Below, piece after piece: positions 19,019-26,979 of a stretch of 64,000 nt of DNA (the stretch's first letter is position 1; each line of letters starts with the position of its first letter). A program made the translations under genes and the position numbers. The stretch is taken from positions 1 through 64,000 of the forward strand of contig UQRM01000008.1 in the NCBI GenBank assembly GCA_900543485.1. The letters run 5' to 3'. The notes beneath the pieces were generated by a model that searched no databases, had not been told where the DNA came from, and saw only the letters and a list, made by a program, of their open reading frames with translations. The DNA comes from an uncultured Eubacterium sp. GTDB taxonomy: Bacteria; Bacillota; Clostridia; Peptostreptococcales; Anaerovoracaceae.

Positions 19019-19409
19019 CAGAATTCACTATCGCGCCCAGGACACCGTTGACAAAGCGCGACGATTTCTCCATACTGAATTTTCTCGCCAGGTTCACAGC
19101 TTCGTTTATGGCCACGGCTTCAGGCAGCTGGTCATCCACCATCATCTCACCGACAGCCAGCCGCATGATGGCCAGATCCACCTTAGGCATTCTGGAGGTT
19201 TTCCATGACCGGCTCTTTTCATTGATCTTGCCATCTATCTGTTCCAACTGATCCACTATGCCGTTGAGGATATTGAGGCCCCGTTCTCTGTTGTTTCCCG
19301 TAAGCCTTTCACTCGTCAGTCTGGCCGCCGTCTCATGATCCATAGAACCTGTAGCGTCCATCTCATACAGTATTTGCATCAAAATTTCACGTGCTTCATT
19401 TCTCGTCAT
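19011..19409 (-). CDS. nusB: Transcription antitermination protein NusB
   Basis: All-helical 132-residue factor that binds boxA RNA with NusE (S10) during rRNA antitermination. Visible family features: the N-terminal REILMQILYEMD helix and the C-terminal VAINEAVNLARKFS...RFVNGVLGAI signature. It overlaps the end of the Asp23 gene by 14 bases and the next gene by 8 bases, indicating translational coupling. Confidence 0.96.
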   Translation of the reverse strand: MTRNEAREILMQILYEMDATGSMDHETAARLTSERLTGNNRERGLNILNGIVDQLEQIDGKINEKSRSWKTSRMPKVDLAIMRLAVGEMMVDDQLPEAVAINEAVNLARKFSMEKSSRFVNGVLGAIVNSDE

Positions 19410-19746
19410 CTGATATATCTTCCTCCGAAGGTACTTTAACTCCTTGTACGTGTATGTTGACAGCTTTGACGTCGAGACCTGTCATGGACTGGATCTCCCT
19501 TTTTACGTTTTCCTGTATATCCCATGCCACGGCCGGTATCCCGACACGATATTCCACTTTTATGAATACGTCTGTCTCAACGCCCTCCTCTGTCTGATTG
19601 ACTTTGACTCCTTTTGCCAGCAGTTCTCTGCCCAGGAGGTTTTTGGACAAGGCATTAGGTATGCCGCCCTCCATTTCAGCCACTCCCCTGGTCCTGAGGG
19701 TAGCGTTTACGGCGCAGACGGCGATGACTTCATCTGAGACATTCAT
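19396..19746 (-). CDS. Asp23/Gls24 family envelope-stress protein
   Basis: 116-residue protein of the Asp23/Gls24 (DUF322) family. It has the two-half pattern: ISDEVIAVCAVNATLRTRGVAEM at the N-terminus and VEYRVGIPAVAWDIQENVKREIQSMTGL in the second half. In Bacillota such proteins are membrane-associated and linked to cell envelope homeostasis. It is the first gene of the nusB operon: a strong promoter lies just upstream, and GAGGTG sits 5 bases before the ATG, giving a leader of only about 10 bases. Confidence 0.93.
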   Translation of the reverse strand: MNVSDEVIAVCAVNATLRTRGVAEMEGGIPNALSKNLLGRELLAKGVKVNQTEEGVETDVFIKVEYRVGIPAVAWDIQENVKREIQSMTGLDVKAVNIHVQGVKVPSEEDISDDEK

Positions 19747-19763
19747 AAAATCACCTCGTAGTT

Positions 19764-19792
19764 ATTATACCAAAAAACTACATAAAAGACAA
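19764..19792 (-). promoter_or_regulatory. Sigma-A promoter of the asp23-nusB operon
   Basis: The -35 box is TTGTCT (19787-19792), the spacer exactly 17 bases, and the -10 box TATAAT (19764-19769). It lies 18 bases upstream of the asp23 ATG, predicting a very short leader. Confidence 0.85.
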
Positions 19793-19869
19793 TTAAAAGA
19801 CAGCCGCAGAGCTAAGTCAGGTCGCTGTAGTGCTTCTCATTATGTTCGAAGTGAAAAAATGCCCACGAC

Positions 19870-19910
19870 AAAACCCTGTGCAGATGGTGATTCCACCGGC
19901 ACAGGGTTTT
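19870..19910 (-). terminator. Hairpin after the amidohydrolase gene
   Basis: Perfect 12-bp arms AAAACCCTGTGC/GCACAGGGTTTT; the loop itself can form a 4-bp inner stem (GGTG/CACC). The GGGTTTTG tail on the minus strand makes it a plausible terminator of the accessory operon, about 250 bases past its last stop codon. Being symmetric it could act on both strands. Confidence 0.55.
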
Positions 19911-20158
19911 CGGGATTATGGATTATCATCAGTTGCGGCATCGGTTTTTCCGGATTATCGCCAGTTGTCGCTTCGACAGGGGTTCACGATATTTTCCTCT
20001 GTTTTTCAGGATGATTTTCATGGCGAATATCCTGACTTGCTTCAAAACAGCCCTCTGAGAGCCTCATATTATCGTGGAAAGGTGGGAAATCATGCGGTGG
20101 CGATATTCCGCCCGCATCCAAATAGTGTCCGAGCCGCCCAGGCAGCGGCAGGCCATCC

Positions 20159-21766
20159 TCACTTACCGTAAACGATTTTCCCGCCTACCATGGTCATCAG
20201 CACTTTCATGTCGAACATTCCGCTTCTGTCATCGGCACAGTCAAAGATATTCTTTTCGAAAACTGCGATATCGGCCAGTTTACCGCTTTCCAGGCTGCCG
20301 TTCCTGTCCTCGAAGTCAGACGCGTATGCGGAGCCGTAGGTATAGGCTCTGAGACTGTCATGGATGGTCAGCTTCTCCTGCGGCGAGAATCCGCCGTCAG
20401 GCTCACCCTCGTCAGTAAGCCTGGTAACGGCTCTGAATATGCCTCTCAGCGGATTCAGCTCCGTCACCGGATAGTCGGTGCCGAAGGCCAGCTTTCCTCC
20501 CGTGTTCCTTATAGAATTGAAAGGCCATGAATACTTCATCCGCTCGTCTCCTATCATGGTGTGGAACGGGTGTCCCTCGAAATCGTATTTTGGCAGGTGA
20601 TCAGGCTGTACAGACGCTATGACTTTCAGCTTCCCGAACCTGACTATATCGTCAGGCGAGATAGCTTCGATATGCTCGATGCAATGGCGAAGGTCTTTAT
20701 CTCCATGGAGCTCCAGTGCGTACTGGTAGGCATCAAGTCCCAGGCGTACGGCAGCGTCGCCGCATGCGTGGAGCCTTACTTTAACGTCGTTTTCAGCCAT
20801 CATCGCAACTCTTGTCTTCAGGTATTCAGGTTCTATCATGGTGTTGCTCCTGAAATCGGGCATATCGGTATAGGGCTCCAGCATGAATCCTGTATGGCCC
20901 ATCGGCGTGCCGTCCAGAAAATCCTTGACGCCGATGAAGCGGAGCATATCAGAATGATATGCCTCCCTGGTCCTCAGCACTTCATCCAATTCTTCGCTGA
21001 AAGCGACGGCGAAATTTATCCTGACACTCAGATCTCCTGCGTCTTCCAGCAGCTTATATGCTTTTTCGCCTCTTATGCCGTACAGTGGCAGGTCTCCTAC
21101 CGATGTGACACCATAGCTGTTAGCCATCTGCGCGAAGGCTCTGGCATATCCCGACATCTCCTCAGGCGTCATTTCTTCCAGTATCCCTTTGAGCATCGGT
21201 ATCACGGCGGCTTCATGGATATATCCTGTCGGCTCTCCATCGTCGTATCTGAAGAAGCTGCCGTTTTCCGGATCAGGGGTGTCCCCGGTGATATGGAAAC
21301 GTCTCAGCGCTTCGCTGTTGGCCCACGCTCCATGGCATTCCTTGTTGAGAAGGAATACAGGCGTTTTTTTATAATATCTGTCGAGGCTCTCTTTGGTCGG
21401 AAGCTTTCCTTCCGGCCAGCGGAAATTATCCCAGGCTCCTCCCAGAATCCATCTGTCTCCCGTATCTTCGGGATTCTTAGCTAACAGCTGCCGTACGGCT
21501 TCCTCCTCTGACTCGGCATAACGGAGCACTCCGTCCTTTTCCATCAGCGCGCCGGATAGAAGATGGACGTGGAAATCGTTAAACCCGGGCATCAGGAAAT
21601 TATCCTCAAAATCGAAGACCTCCGTTTCGCTGTCGATCAGTTCCTTTCCGTCAGCTTCGCTGCCAACGAATATTATCTCATCATCCCCGCATATCACGTA
21701 CCCGTCTGTCAGCGCAGGACTCAACGAGGTGTAGATATTCCTGCATCTAAGCGCTTTCTTCTTCAT
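20159..21766 (-). CDS. YtcJ-like metal-dependent amidohydrolase (Amidohydrolase_3)
   Basis: About 535 residues. TIM-barrel hydrolase with the metal-ligand motifs GFNDFHVHLL (near residue 65), HACGDAAV and HCIEHIEA in the middle and FGTDYPV near residue 440. The N- and C-terminal parts form the usual small beta domain. Family members cleave amides, cyclic amides or aryl derivatives; substrate not readable here. I chose the Met before KKKALRC because GGAGG lies 6 bases upstream; this overlaps the preceding small membrane-protein gene by 20 bases. Last gene of a probable five-gene operon with a sodium symporter. No signal peptide, so it acts inside the cell. Confidence 0.88.
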   Translation of the reverse strand: MKKKALRCRNIYTSLSPALTDGYVICGDDEIIFVGSEADGKELIDSETEVFDFEDNFLMPGFNDFHVHLLSGALMEKDGVLRYAESEEEAVRQLLAKNPEDTGDRWILGGAWDNFRWPEGKLPTKESLDRYYKKTPVFLLNKECHGAWANSEALRRFHITGDTPDPENGSFFRYDDGEPTGYIHEAAVIPMLKGILEEMTPEEMSGYARAFAQMANSYGVTSVGDLPLYGIRGEKAYKLLEDAGDLSVRINFAVAFSEELDEVLRTREAYHSDMLRFIGVKDFLDGTPMGHTGFMLEPYTDMPDFRSNTMIEPEYLKTRVAMMAENDVKVRLHACGDAAVRLGLDAYQYALELHGDKDLRHCIEHIEAISPDDIVRFGKLKVIASVQPDHLPKYDFEGHPFHTMIGDERMKYSWPFNSIRNTGGKLAFGTDYPVTELNPLRGIFRAVTRLTDEGEPDGGFSPQEKLTIHDSLRAYTYGSAYASDFEDRNGSLESGKLADIAVFEKNIFDCADDRSGMFDMKVLMTMVGGKIVYGK

Positions 21767-21986
21767 CTTCATCCTCCACACTGAACACACCATTCTTGAC
21801 TTCCCTCAGATACAGGAAGGCAGTGATAGGTCCGTACAGCAAAGCTGCGGCTCCCATGAAGACAGGCAGTATTATATCCGACTGTCCTATGGTCAGGCAC
21901 CATATCAATACAGAGCAAACGATACATATGATGGCCCATATCACGGCCAGCTTGTTCTTTTTCTCTTCGCTAATCTCTTTTTTCAT
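21747..21986 (-). CDS. Small two-helix membrane protein next to SSS transporter
   Basis: 79 residues: a charged N-terminus (KKEISEEKKNK), two hydrophobic segments (about 13-33 and 38-58) joined by a short loop, and an acidic tail (EDEDEEES). I do not recognise the family. It begins 28 bases after the symporter stop with AGGAGGATATGT upstream and its end overlaps the amidohydrolase start. Small two-helix proteins beside sodium:solute symporters occur as accessory subunits (the YhdT-PanF pairing is one known layout); a similar role here is inference only. Confidence 0.75.
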   Translation of the reverse strand: MKKEISEEKKNKLAVIWAIICIVCSVLIWCLTIGQSDIILPVFMGAAALLYGPITAFLYLREVKNGVFSVEDEDEEESA

Positions 21987-22014
21987 AATACATATCCTCC
22001 TTGTCCCGTAAACC

Positions 22015-23463
22015 TTACGCAGCTATCTGCTTCTGCTCTTCATCCTTATAGGTAAGCTTGGCAACAACGACATATACGATGACGCTGAATATGATGCAGG
22101 CCACATTGGCAGGTATGCCCCAAGGAGTTCCCAGAACGAATTCCCATACGGCGTAAGCCACAATGGTGAGCAGCAGGCTCCAGAATCCGGCCGCAGGGGT
22201 CTTCTTTTTGTAGAAAAGCCCCAGCATGAGAGGGACGATAAAGGCTGCTACCTGGAATCCTCCACAGTAATAGTAAGCTTTGGATATACCGTCCTCCCAG
22301 AAATAGGTGCATATGATTATGAGAAGTCCTACTATCCAGATGACGATACGAGTGCCCCATACTTCGCCCTTGTCGCTGAGTGAAGGCTTGAAGAAGCTCT
22401 TTATGATATCGTGGACGATCACTGCGCCGCATATGAGATAATCGGCGCTGACTGTCGACATCACTGCGGAAAGCAAGGCAGCTACGAACAGTCCCCGCAG
22501 CCCCACAGGCAGTGTTGTGAATACGGTAGCCCAGAAAGCTTCCGACGGCGCTTCTGCCGCTGCCTCCGGAAAGAGTATGAGAGCAGCCATTCCGGCAATA
22601 ACCATTATGGAGCTGAAGAACAATCCGAATATCATGATACAGGTGTATGAAACCTTGATATCTCCGCCTGACTTCGATGATCCGAATCGCTGATATGACT
22701 GGGAATTGGCGTACATGGCCAGAGCGCTTATTATCCATCCCAGGATAGACATAGGACTCTCGCCTCCCGTAACAGTCAGAAACTCAGGATTCACTTCGCC
22801 GACCTGATCGAATAAGCTTCCGAATCCGCCGAAATGAGCCATCAGACCGAAGCAGAGGACACCGGCAGCTACCGACATGACCACGAACTGCATCATATCG
22901 GTTACCGCAAGTCCCCACAGACCTGACAGAGAAGTATAGAATATGATTATTATTCCCAGCAGTACGAAGGCGACCCACATATTCATGCCTGTAACGTAAG
23001 CAATAACTGAACCGCCTGCAGTCAGCAGCGCCGATTCATAGAGAAATGGCGGGAGCATTCCCAGCGCCATCACGAATTTTGTCTTCTTGTCATACATATA
23101 GGCCATCAGATCAGGCATCGTCAGCACCCAGTCAGGTATCTTGTTCCTCACAAGAGGCCCTATCCACACTGCCAGCGGCAGCCTCAGGATAGCAGTTGGT
23201 ATTATGTAAATGAATATCATGCAGATACCCATGGTAGTGCCGCACTCGGCCAGACCTACGATGGTCCAGGAATCGTACCAGCTGGCAGCTCCTACGCCGA
23301 CCAGCACAGGTATGGTGAGCCGTCTTGAAGCCACGAAGAAGCTCTTCATGTTCTTACTGGCTCTTTTACGCATCACCAGGCCGACCGATATGATCGCTAC
23401 GAAATAGGCGACGATGATGATCCAGTCAAAGGTCGACCAGATCTCAGCAAAATTTATAGCCAT
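22015..23463 (-). CDS. Sodium:solute symporter (SSS family)
   Basis: 482-residue integral membrane transporter of the SSS/PutP-PanF fold, with about 12-13 hydrophobic segments. Family features: the first helix FDWIIIVAYFVAIISVGL, the unwound helix region VGVGAASWYDSWTIVGLAE and the sodium-site region FVAALLSAVMSTVSADYLICGAVIVHDI. The substrate is unknown; neighbours suggest it imports a compound processed by the amidohydrolase and/or the saccharopine-dehydrogenase-like protein. The start follows GGAGGAAATGC. Confidence 0.92.
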   Translation of the reverse strand: MAINFAEIWSTFDWIIIVAYFVAIISVGLVMRKRASKNMKSFFVASRRLTIPVLVGVGAASWYDSWTIVGLAECGTTMGICMIFIYIIPTAILRLPLAVWIGPLVRNKIPDWVLTMPDLMAYMYDKKTKFVMALGMLPPFLYESALLTAGGSVIAYVTGMNMWVAFVLLGIIIIFYTSLSGLWGLAVTDMMQFVVMSVAAGVLCFGLMAHFGGFGSLFDQVGEVNPEFLTVTGGESPMSILGWIISALAMYANSQSYQRFGSSKSGGDIKVSYTCIMIFGLFFSSIMVIAGMAALILFPEAAAEAPSEAFWATVFTTLPVGLRGLFVAALLSAVMSTVSADYLICGAVIVHDIIKSFFKPSLSDKGEVWGTRIVIWIVGLLIIICTYFWEDGISKAYYYCGGFQVAAFIVPLMLGLFYKKKTPAAGFWSLLLTIVAYAVWEFVLGTPWGIPANVACIIFSVIVYVVVAKLTYKDEEQKQIAA

Positions 23464-23493
23464 GCATTTCCTCCTTCCGATAAATCAAATATA

Positions 23494-24144
23494 TCAAAAA
23501 TTGTTTTCGACTCTGTATTTGAGGCCCAACACGTGTTCGCTCTCCACGGCAAATTCGTCCAGATAGGCGTATCTCATGTTGGAATTTTCTCCTTTGTATA
23601 TTATCTCAAGCTCTACGGCCGGTCTGTAAAAAAACCGGCATTTAGCCATATCCAGTTTACCGTTGCGGCCGTAGAACTTTCTCATTATCTTGAACTGGAT
23701 GTATTCCTGAGATTTTTCATCCATGTCGTGGAACGAATTTTCCGTCTTTATTATTTCTCTGTTTCCTGTTTCAGGGACTCCTTTGATGAGAGGCAGCTCG
23801 CCGCTTTCGTAGATGTCGTACTGGAAAGGATGCATCTCATTGACATCCAGAACTACAGCCACCTTCCCCTCCTTTACCAGTCCCTTTTTTTTGAACATGA
23901 CGCTCCGTTCGACATGGAAATCGTACTCGAGATAACAGTACGGAACCCAGACATCTCTGACAGCACCTATATCGAACTTTATGATGGGTTTGCCGAAGAT
24001 ACTGCCGTGAAGCAGCTTTAGCTTGCTGTCTATGGCTTCCTGTCTGTCGGCCACCTGTTTCGTATGGAATATGTTATCCTTTGACTTAGCAGGTTTTACG
24101 GCTTTCTTCAGCCGTTTCACCGCCGGCCTCTTTTCTTCCCTCAT
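23494..24144 (-). CDS. Unknown 216-residue protein in catabolic operon
   Basis: I do not recognise this protein. It has a strongly basic N-terminus (RPAVKRLKKAVKPAKSKD), no signal peptide and no membrane helix. The body is rich in aromatic and charged residues and predicted beta-rich (VWVPYCYLEYDFHVER, KVAVVLDVNEMHPFQYDIYE). Only two cysteines and no obvious catalytic motif. The ATG is preceded by a weak GGTGACGAGAG site. It lies 42 bases after the saccharopine-dehydrogenase-like gene and 30 bases before the symporter gene, which strongly suggests a shared transcript and pathway. Confidence 0.8.
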   Translation of the reverse strand: MREEKRPAVKRLKKAVKPAKSKDNIFHTKQVADRQEAIDSKLKLLHGSIFGKPIIKFDIGAVRDVWVPYCYLEYDFHVERSVMFKKKGLVKEGKVAVVLDVNEMHPFQYDIYESGELPLIKGVPETGNREIIKTENSFHDMDEKSQEYIQFKIMRKFYGRNGKLDMAKCRFFYRPAVELEIIYKGENSNMRYAYLDEFAVESEHVLGLKYRVENNF

Positions 24145-24186
24145 CTCTCGTCACCGATTTCCTTTCTGTCAAACGTTTTCCTTCCT

Positions 24187-25416
24187 TCAGCCTTCCTTGA
24201 CAGTCTCCTTCCACTTGTACGGGTATCCTGTTCCCATCATCTTGTCAATGAATACCTCAGGGTCAAGCTCGTCGGCGAAAACGATGCCCTTAGGCATATC
24301 GATCTCGTCTATCAGCATGGTGCCTGTAGCCAGAGGAAGTGATACATATACGAGAGCAGTGCCATACAGCTTCTTCAGCTCCGGTCCGGGAGCATTCATC
24401 TTAGGACAGTTGGCAGTCCATGTCACCTTCTTGCCGTCCTTTTCTCCCGAAACCTCTACCACCAGTTCTATGAAAGCCGTCTTGTCGGCATACTCCAGTT
24501 CCTCGTCGGTAGCTCCGAATATGTTGTTCTGAGGAGGAGGCACCATGGCGGTCACCACGTCGATAGGAGCGACTTCCGCATCGCCTACCTTTACTTTATC
24601 CTGGGAGCACAAGCCCATGGCGTAGAAAATGGCAGGCTGATACATCAGATAGTATTTGAAGTCTATATCCTTCACGCCCTTGAATGTGGCCGGCATGCTG
24701 TATATCTCCTCGTGGGAGTGATGAGTCACGGGGAGTCTGCCTACAGGTTCCGGAAAGTCCCACATCTCAAGTCCTCCGAACGGCGGATACTGGACGTATT
24801 TTCCTCCTTCCAGCGCGTATGTAGGAGAGGCGCAGTCTATCAGGGCCTGCTTAGGTGACCAGCCAGGATTCCATGGTCTCAGTACCCAGTCATACTCGTG
24901 TTCGCCGGGCAGATGGGTGGCTTTTCCTATCCTCATCTTGATGCTGTCCACATTATCAAGCCTGTTGGCCAGCCTTCTGGCCAGCACATTAGTCCATCCC
25001 GGAGCAAATCCGCAGCCAAAGAGAGCTGTAAGGCCTGCTTCCTTGAATTCCTTGCACAGAGGCATGTCTTCGATGGATACACCTTCCACGAATTTGTCCC
25101 AGAACGGAGCATCGAAGGCTGTATTGATGTAATTGGCTTTTGCCTTGAGAGCACCCTCCATCACGTACGGCACCATCCACGGCATGACCATATCAACTAC
25201 TACATCTACACCTTCAGCGGCTCTGGCCACATCATCCGGGTCGAGCGCGTTGACAGTTCCCGTCCTGATTTTCCCGCCGCCTATATGGTCGGCCACAGCT
25301 TTGGCGGTCTCTTCCTTAAGATCTACCAGACGGATCTCGTCTACGCTGTCCTGTCTCGCCAGTATGGAGGCGCATGATCCGCCTTGTCCGCCGGCTCCGA
25401 CAATAAGTACTTTCAT
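24187..25416 (-). CDS. Saccharopine dehydrogenase-like NAD(P)-binding protein
   Basis: 409 residues. An N-terminal Rossmann fold opens with VLIVGAGGQGGSCASILA and has an acidic residue after strand 2 (RLVDLKEE). A large C-terminal domain follows, as in saccharopine dehydrogenase, lysine 6-dehydrogenase and carboxynorspermidine dehydrogenase. It is therefore predicted to oxidise or reductively form a secondary amine or imino acid. It could also be a non-catalytic paralog. First gene of the putative operon leading to the symporter and amidohydrolase; start supported by GGAGGGAAAACAT. No match to a specific enzyme can be claimed. Confidence 0.85.
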   Translation of the reverse strand: MKVLIVGAGGQGGSCASILARQDSVDEIRLVDLKEETAKAVADHIGGGKIRTGTVNALDPDDVARAAEGVDVVVDMVMPWMVPYVMEGALKAKANYINTAFDAPFWDKFVEGVSIEDMPLCKEFKEAGLTALFGCGFAPGWTNVLARRLANRLDNVDSIKMRIGKATHLPGEHEYDWVLRPWNPGWSPKQALIDCASPTYALEGGKYVQYPPFGGLEMWDFPEPVGRLPVTHHSHEEIYSMPATFKGVKDIDFKYYLMYQPAIFYAMGLCSQDKVKVGDAEVAPIDVVTAMVPPPQNNIFGATDEELEYADKTAFIELVVEVSGEKDGKKVTWTANCPKMNAPGPELKKLYGTALVYVSLPLATGTMLIDEIDMPKGIVFADELDPEVFIDKMMGTGYPYKWKETVKEG

Positions 25417-25563
25417 ATGTTTTCCCTCCTTCTATGTGTTTTTCTTTCTGTAAATATAGATGCAACAGGTATGCCAGATGCATTCACCGCAGCGGCGGAC
25501 AGTGATAAACGTTGAAATATCAATGATTTTAGATAGAATGTATTTCCAGATGACAGATGCGCT
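25417..25563. other. Leader region of the saccharopine-dehydrogenase-like gene
   Basis: AT-rich stretch between the accessory operon and the small frame after spoIIIAH. It contains a TGCATCT direct repeat but no convincing -35/-10 pair or terminator. The operon promoter is expected here but I cannot point to it. Confidence 0.4.
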
Positions 25564-25731
25564 TTATTCTTTTACGATATATTTGGTTGAATCTTTGCAA
25601 CCTTTGGATTTTTCAGTATATTCTTCAGCTTTTTCAGGGCTTTCGAAAGTTGCAGAACCCCAACCGCCGGTAGCGAAACTGCAACCGGGAAGCTGTGAAC
25701 GTCGTAACGCCAATGTCTGGGATCCGGTCAC
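25564..25731 (-). CDS. Possible 55-residue protein or gene remnant after spoIIIAH
   Basis: Open frame beginning with GTG that overlaps the spoIIIAH stop as GTGA. The first 17 codons look unspecific; from residue 17 on it reads like real protein (GCSFATGGWGSATFES, then a Lys/Glu-rich helix KAEEYTEKSKGCKDSTKY). Its use of AAA and GAA is high compared with neighbours. No strong ribosome site precedes the GTG. It may be a small coupled gene, or the 3' end of a decayed gene whose start was lost. I do not recognise a family. Confidence 0.35.
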   Translation of the reverse strand: MTGSQTLALRRSQLPGCSFATGGWGSATFESPEKAEEYTEKSKGCKDSTKYIVKE

Positions 25732-26339
25732 GACGCGTCCTGTACGATGATCTGACTTGCTTCTCTGCCAGTCTCCCGCATGACGATATCACATATCTTG
25801 GTCACCATGCTCTGATCCAATTCCTCTGAATTGACGGTGACATTGACTCCGCTCTCCGTTATCACCACGAAAGATTCAGGCAGGCCTTTGTTTCTCAGCA
25901 ATGTTTCAATGGTCTTTTCCTGCTCCATGTACTCCAGCAGCTGCATCTTCTGAGCCGTCGCTTCCTCCTTTTCCTTGCTTCCCGATGCTGAATTCTCAGC
26001 ATCTGTCAGCATGGAGATTATCTTGTTCCTGTCCATATCCAGGGTGGCTCGCAGTTCCTGGAAATATGTATCGCTGTTCTCCAGTTCTGATACGTCGTCT
26101 GACGTGACCAGAGACGATTCGTCCACTTTATTTTCAGCCTTATCGTTTTCCTCGCTGACGTTGAGGCTGTCCACCAGCACATCACCATCGTGAAGAGGTA
26201 TGTCATCGCTGGACGCCTCCTTTGAAAAAGGCCCGCCGATCGCTGTCCACGCTCCGAGGGCGAGAGCCAGCGCCAGTAATCCAGCCACTTTCCTGCGATT
26301 GGACTTTATAAAAGAAAACACGGATCTCCTGTTACTCAT
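25728..26339 (-). CDS. spoIIIAH: Stage III sporulation protein AH
   Basis: Mother-cell component of the SpoIIIA-SpoIIQ channel that spans the two membranes around the forespore. About 203 residues: a basic start, one transmembrane helix (VAGLLALALALGAWTAI, about 17-33), an acidic linker and a C-terminal ring-building (RBM/YscJ-like) domain covering roughly residues 95-200. I chose the Met before SNRRSVF, preceded by GAGGAGG 9 bases upstream; it overlaps spoIIIAG by 8 bases. Last recognised gene of the spoIIIA operon. Confidence 0.93.
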   Translation of the reverse strand: MSNRRSVFSFIKSNRRKVAGLLALALALGAWTAIGGPFSKEASSDDIPLHDGDVLVDSLNVSEENDKAENKVDESSLVTSDDVSELENSDTYFQELRATLDMDRNKIISMLTDAENSASGSKEKEEATAQKMQLLEYMEQEKTIETLLRNKGLPESFVVITESGVNVTVNSEELDQSMVTKICDIVMRETGREASQIIVQDAS

Positions 26340-26733
26340 TTGCATCTTCCTCCTCATATCTGTCGACACTTTTCTTCTCGAAAACCTCCACACTGGCAGG
26401 TGATATGTTGAAGACAGCCATCACCGCATTGATGAGATCGTTCTTCACCACCGGATTGCCTGCTCCCTGGGCTGTCACGATGACGCCCGATACTTTTTCC
26501 TCATCGTCGTACTGGAGCATCACGTCTACATCCCCAACACCATCTATATCGGTGAGGATAGCGCACAGCTCCGCCTCTGTTCCTCCGTCTTCATCTATTA
26601 TCTGACTCCTGCCGTCCCGGCTCTGAGTAAATACGTCCAGAGAAAGCAGTATGACCGCTAATATGATGAAAAGTGCTATGACCTTCAGCCCTTTTTCCTT
26701 AAAGGCAGGGTCTTTCTTCAATTTGTCCAGCAA
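26332..26733 (-). CDS. spoIIIAG: Stage III sporulation protein AG
   Basis: Channel ring component in the mother-cell membrane. It has one N-terminal helix (VIALFIILAVILLSLDVF) and a ring-forming domain with the family pattern LCAILTDIDGVGDVDVMLQY...GVIVTAQGAGNPVVKNDLINAV. I favour a TTG start (LLDKLKKDPAF) at 26733, because AAGGGGG lies 8 bases upstream; an in-frame ATG at 26775 directly abuts its purine run and would give 147 residues. At 133 residues it is shorter than the Bacillus protein, which has a longer linker. Confidence 0.88.
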   Translation of the reverse strand: MLDKLKKDPAFKEKGLKVIALFIILAVILLSLDVFTQSRDGRSQIIDEDGGTEAELCAILTDIDGVGDVDVMLQYDDEEKVSGVIVTAQGAGNPVVKNDLINAVMAVFNISPASVEVFEKKSVDRYEEEDANE

Positions 26734-26805
26734 AGTATTTTCCCCCTTCAGCAAAACCGGTCCCACCGGAAGCATCCTCTATATAGAATATATTTGTCAG
26801 CTCTT

Positions 26806-26979
26806 TCAATATTCCCCTGTAAGATAAATTACCGGATACAATATGGCAGCCATTATGGCCAGTGAAAATATGAACTTTATGTATTTCCCCATGGAGCTGT
26901 CCGGCAGCAGCATTTCCATGAATGACAGAGCCAATATCATGATGAACAGACTGCTGACCCACTGCTTTACGATGTCCAC
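26806..26979 (-). CDS. spoIIIAF: Stage III sporulation protein AF, short form (two-helix part only)
   Basis: 57-residue frame between spoIIIAE and spoIIIAG that begins with GTG inside the spoIIIAE stop region, with a GGGAGGTGG site upstream. It has the SpoIIIAF N-terminal pattern: IVKQWVSSLFIMILALSF, then EMLLPDSSMGKYIKFIFSLAIMAAILYPV, two membrane helices. Known SpoIIIAF is about 200 residues and carries a C-terminal ring domain; here a TGA follows directly and only 31-73 bases remain before spoIIIAG, so that domain is absent rather than frameshifted. Identification rests on position and helix pattern. Confidence 0.8.
   Translation of the reverse strand: MDIVKQWVSSLFIMILALSFMEMLLPDSSMGKYIKFIFSLAIMAAILYPVIYLTGEY

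Larger units (their letters stand above)
19747..20158. other. Intergenic region between amidohydrolase and asp23
   Basis: 412 bases without a gene. It contains the asp23 promoter at its low end, a 12-bp perfect inverted repeat at 19870-19910, and a loose direct repeat (GGATTATC then CAGTTG) near 19919-19936 and 19952-19968. I see no RNA gene or small frame with a ribosome site. Confidence 0.6.
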
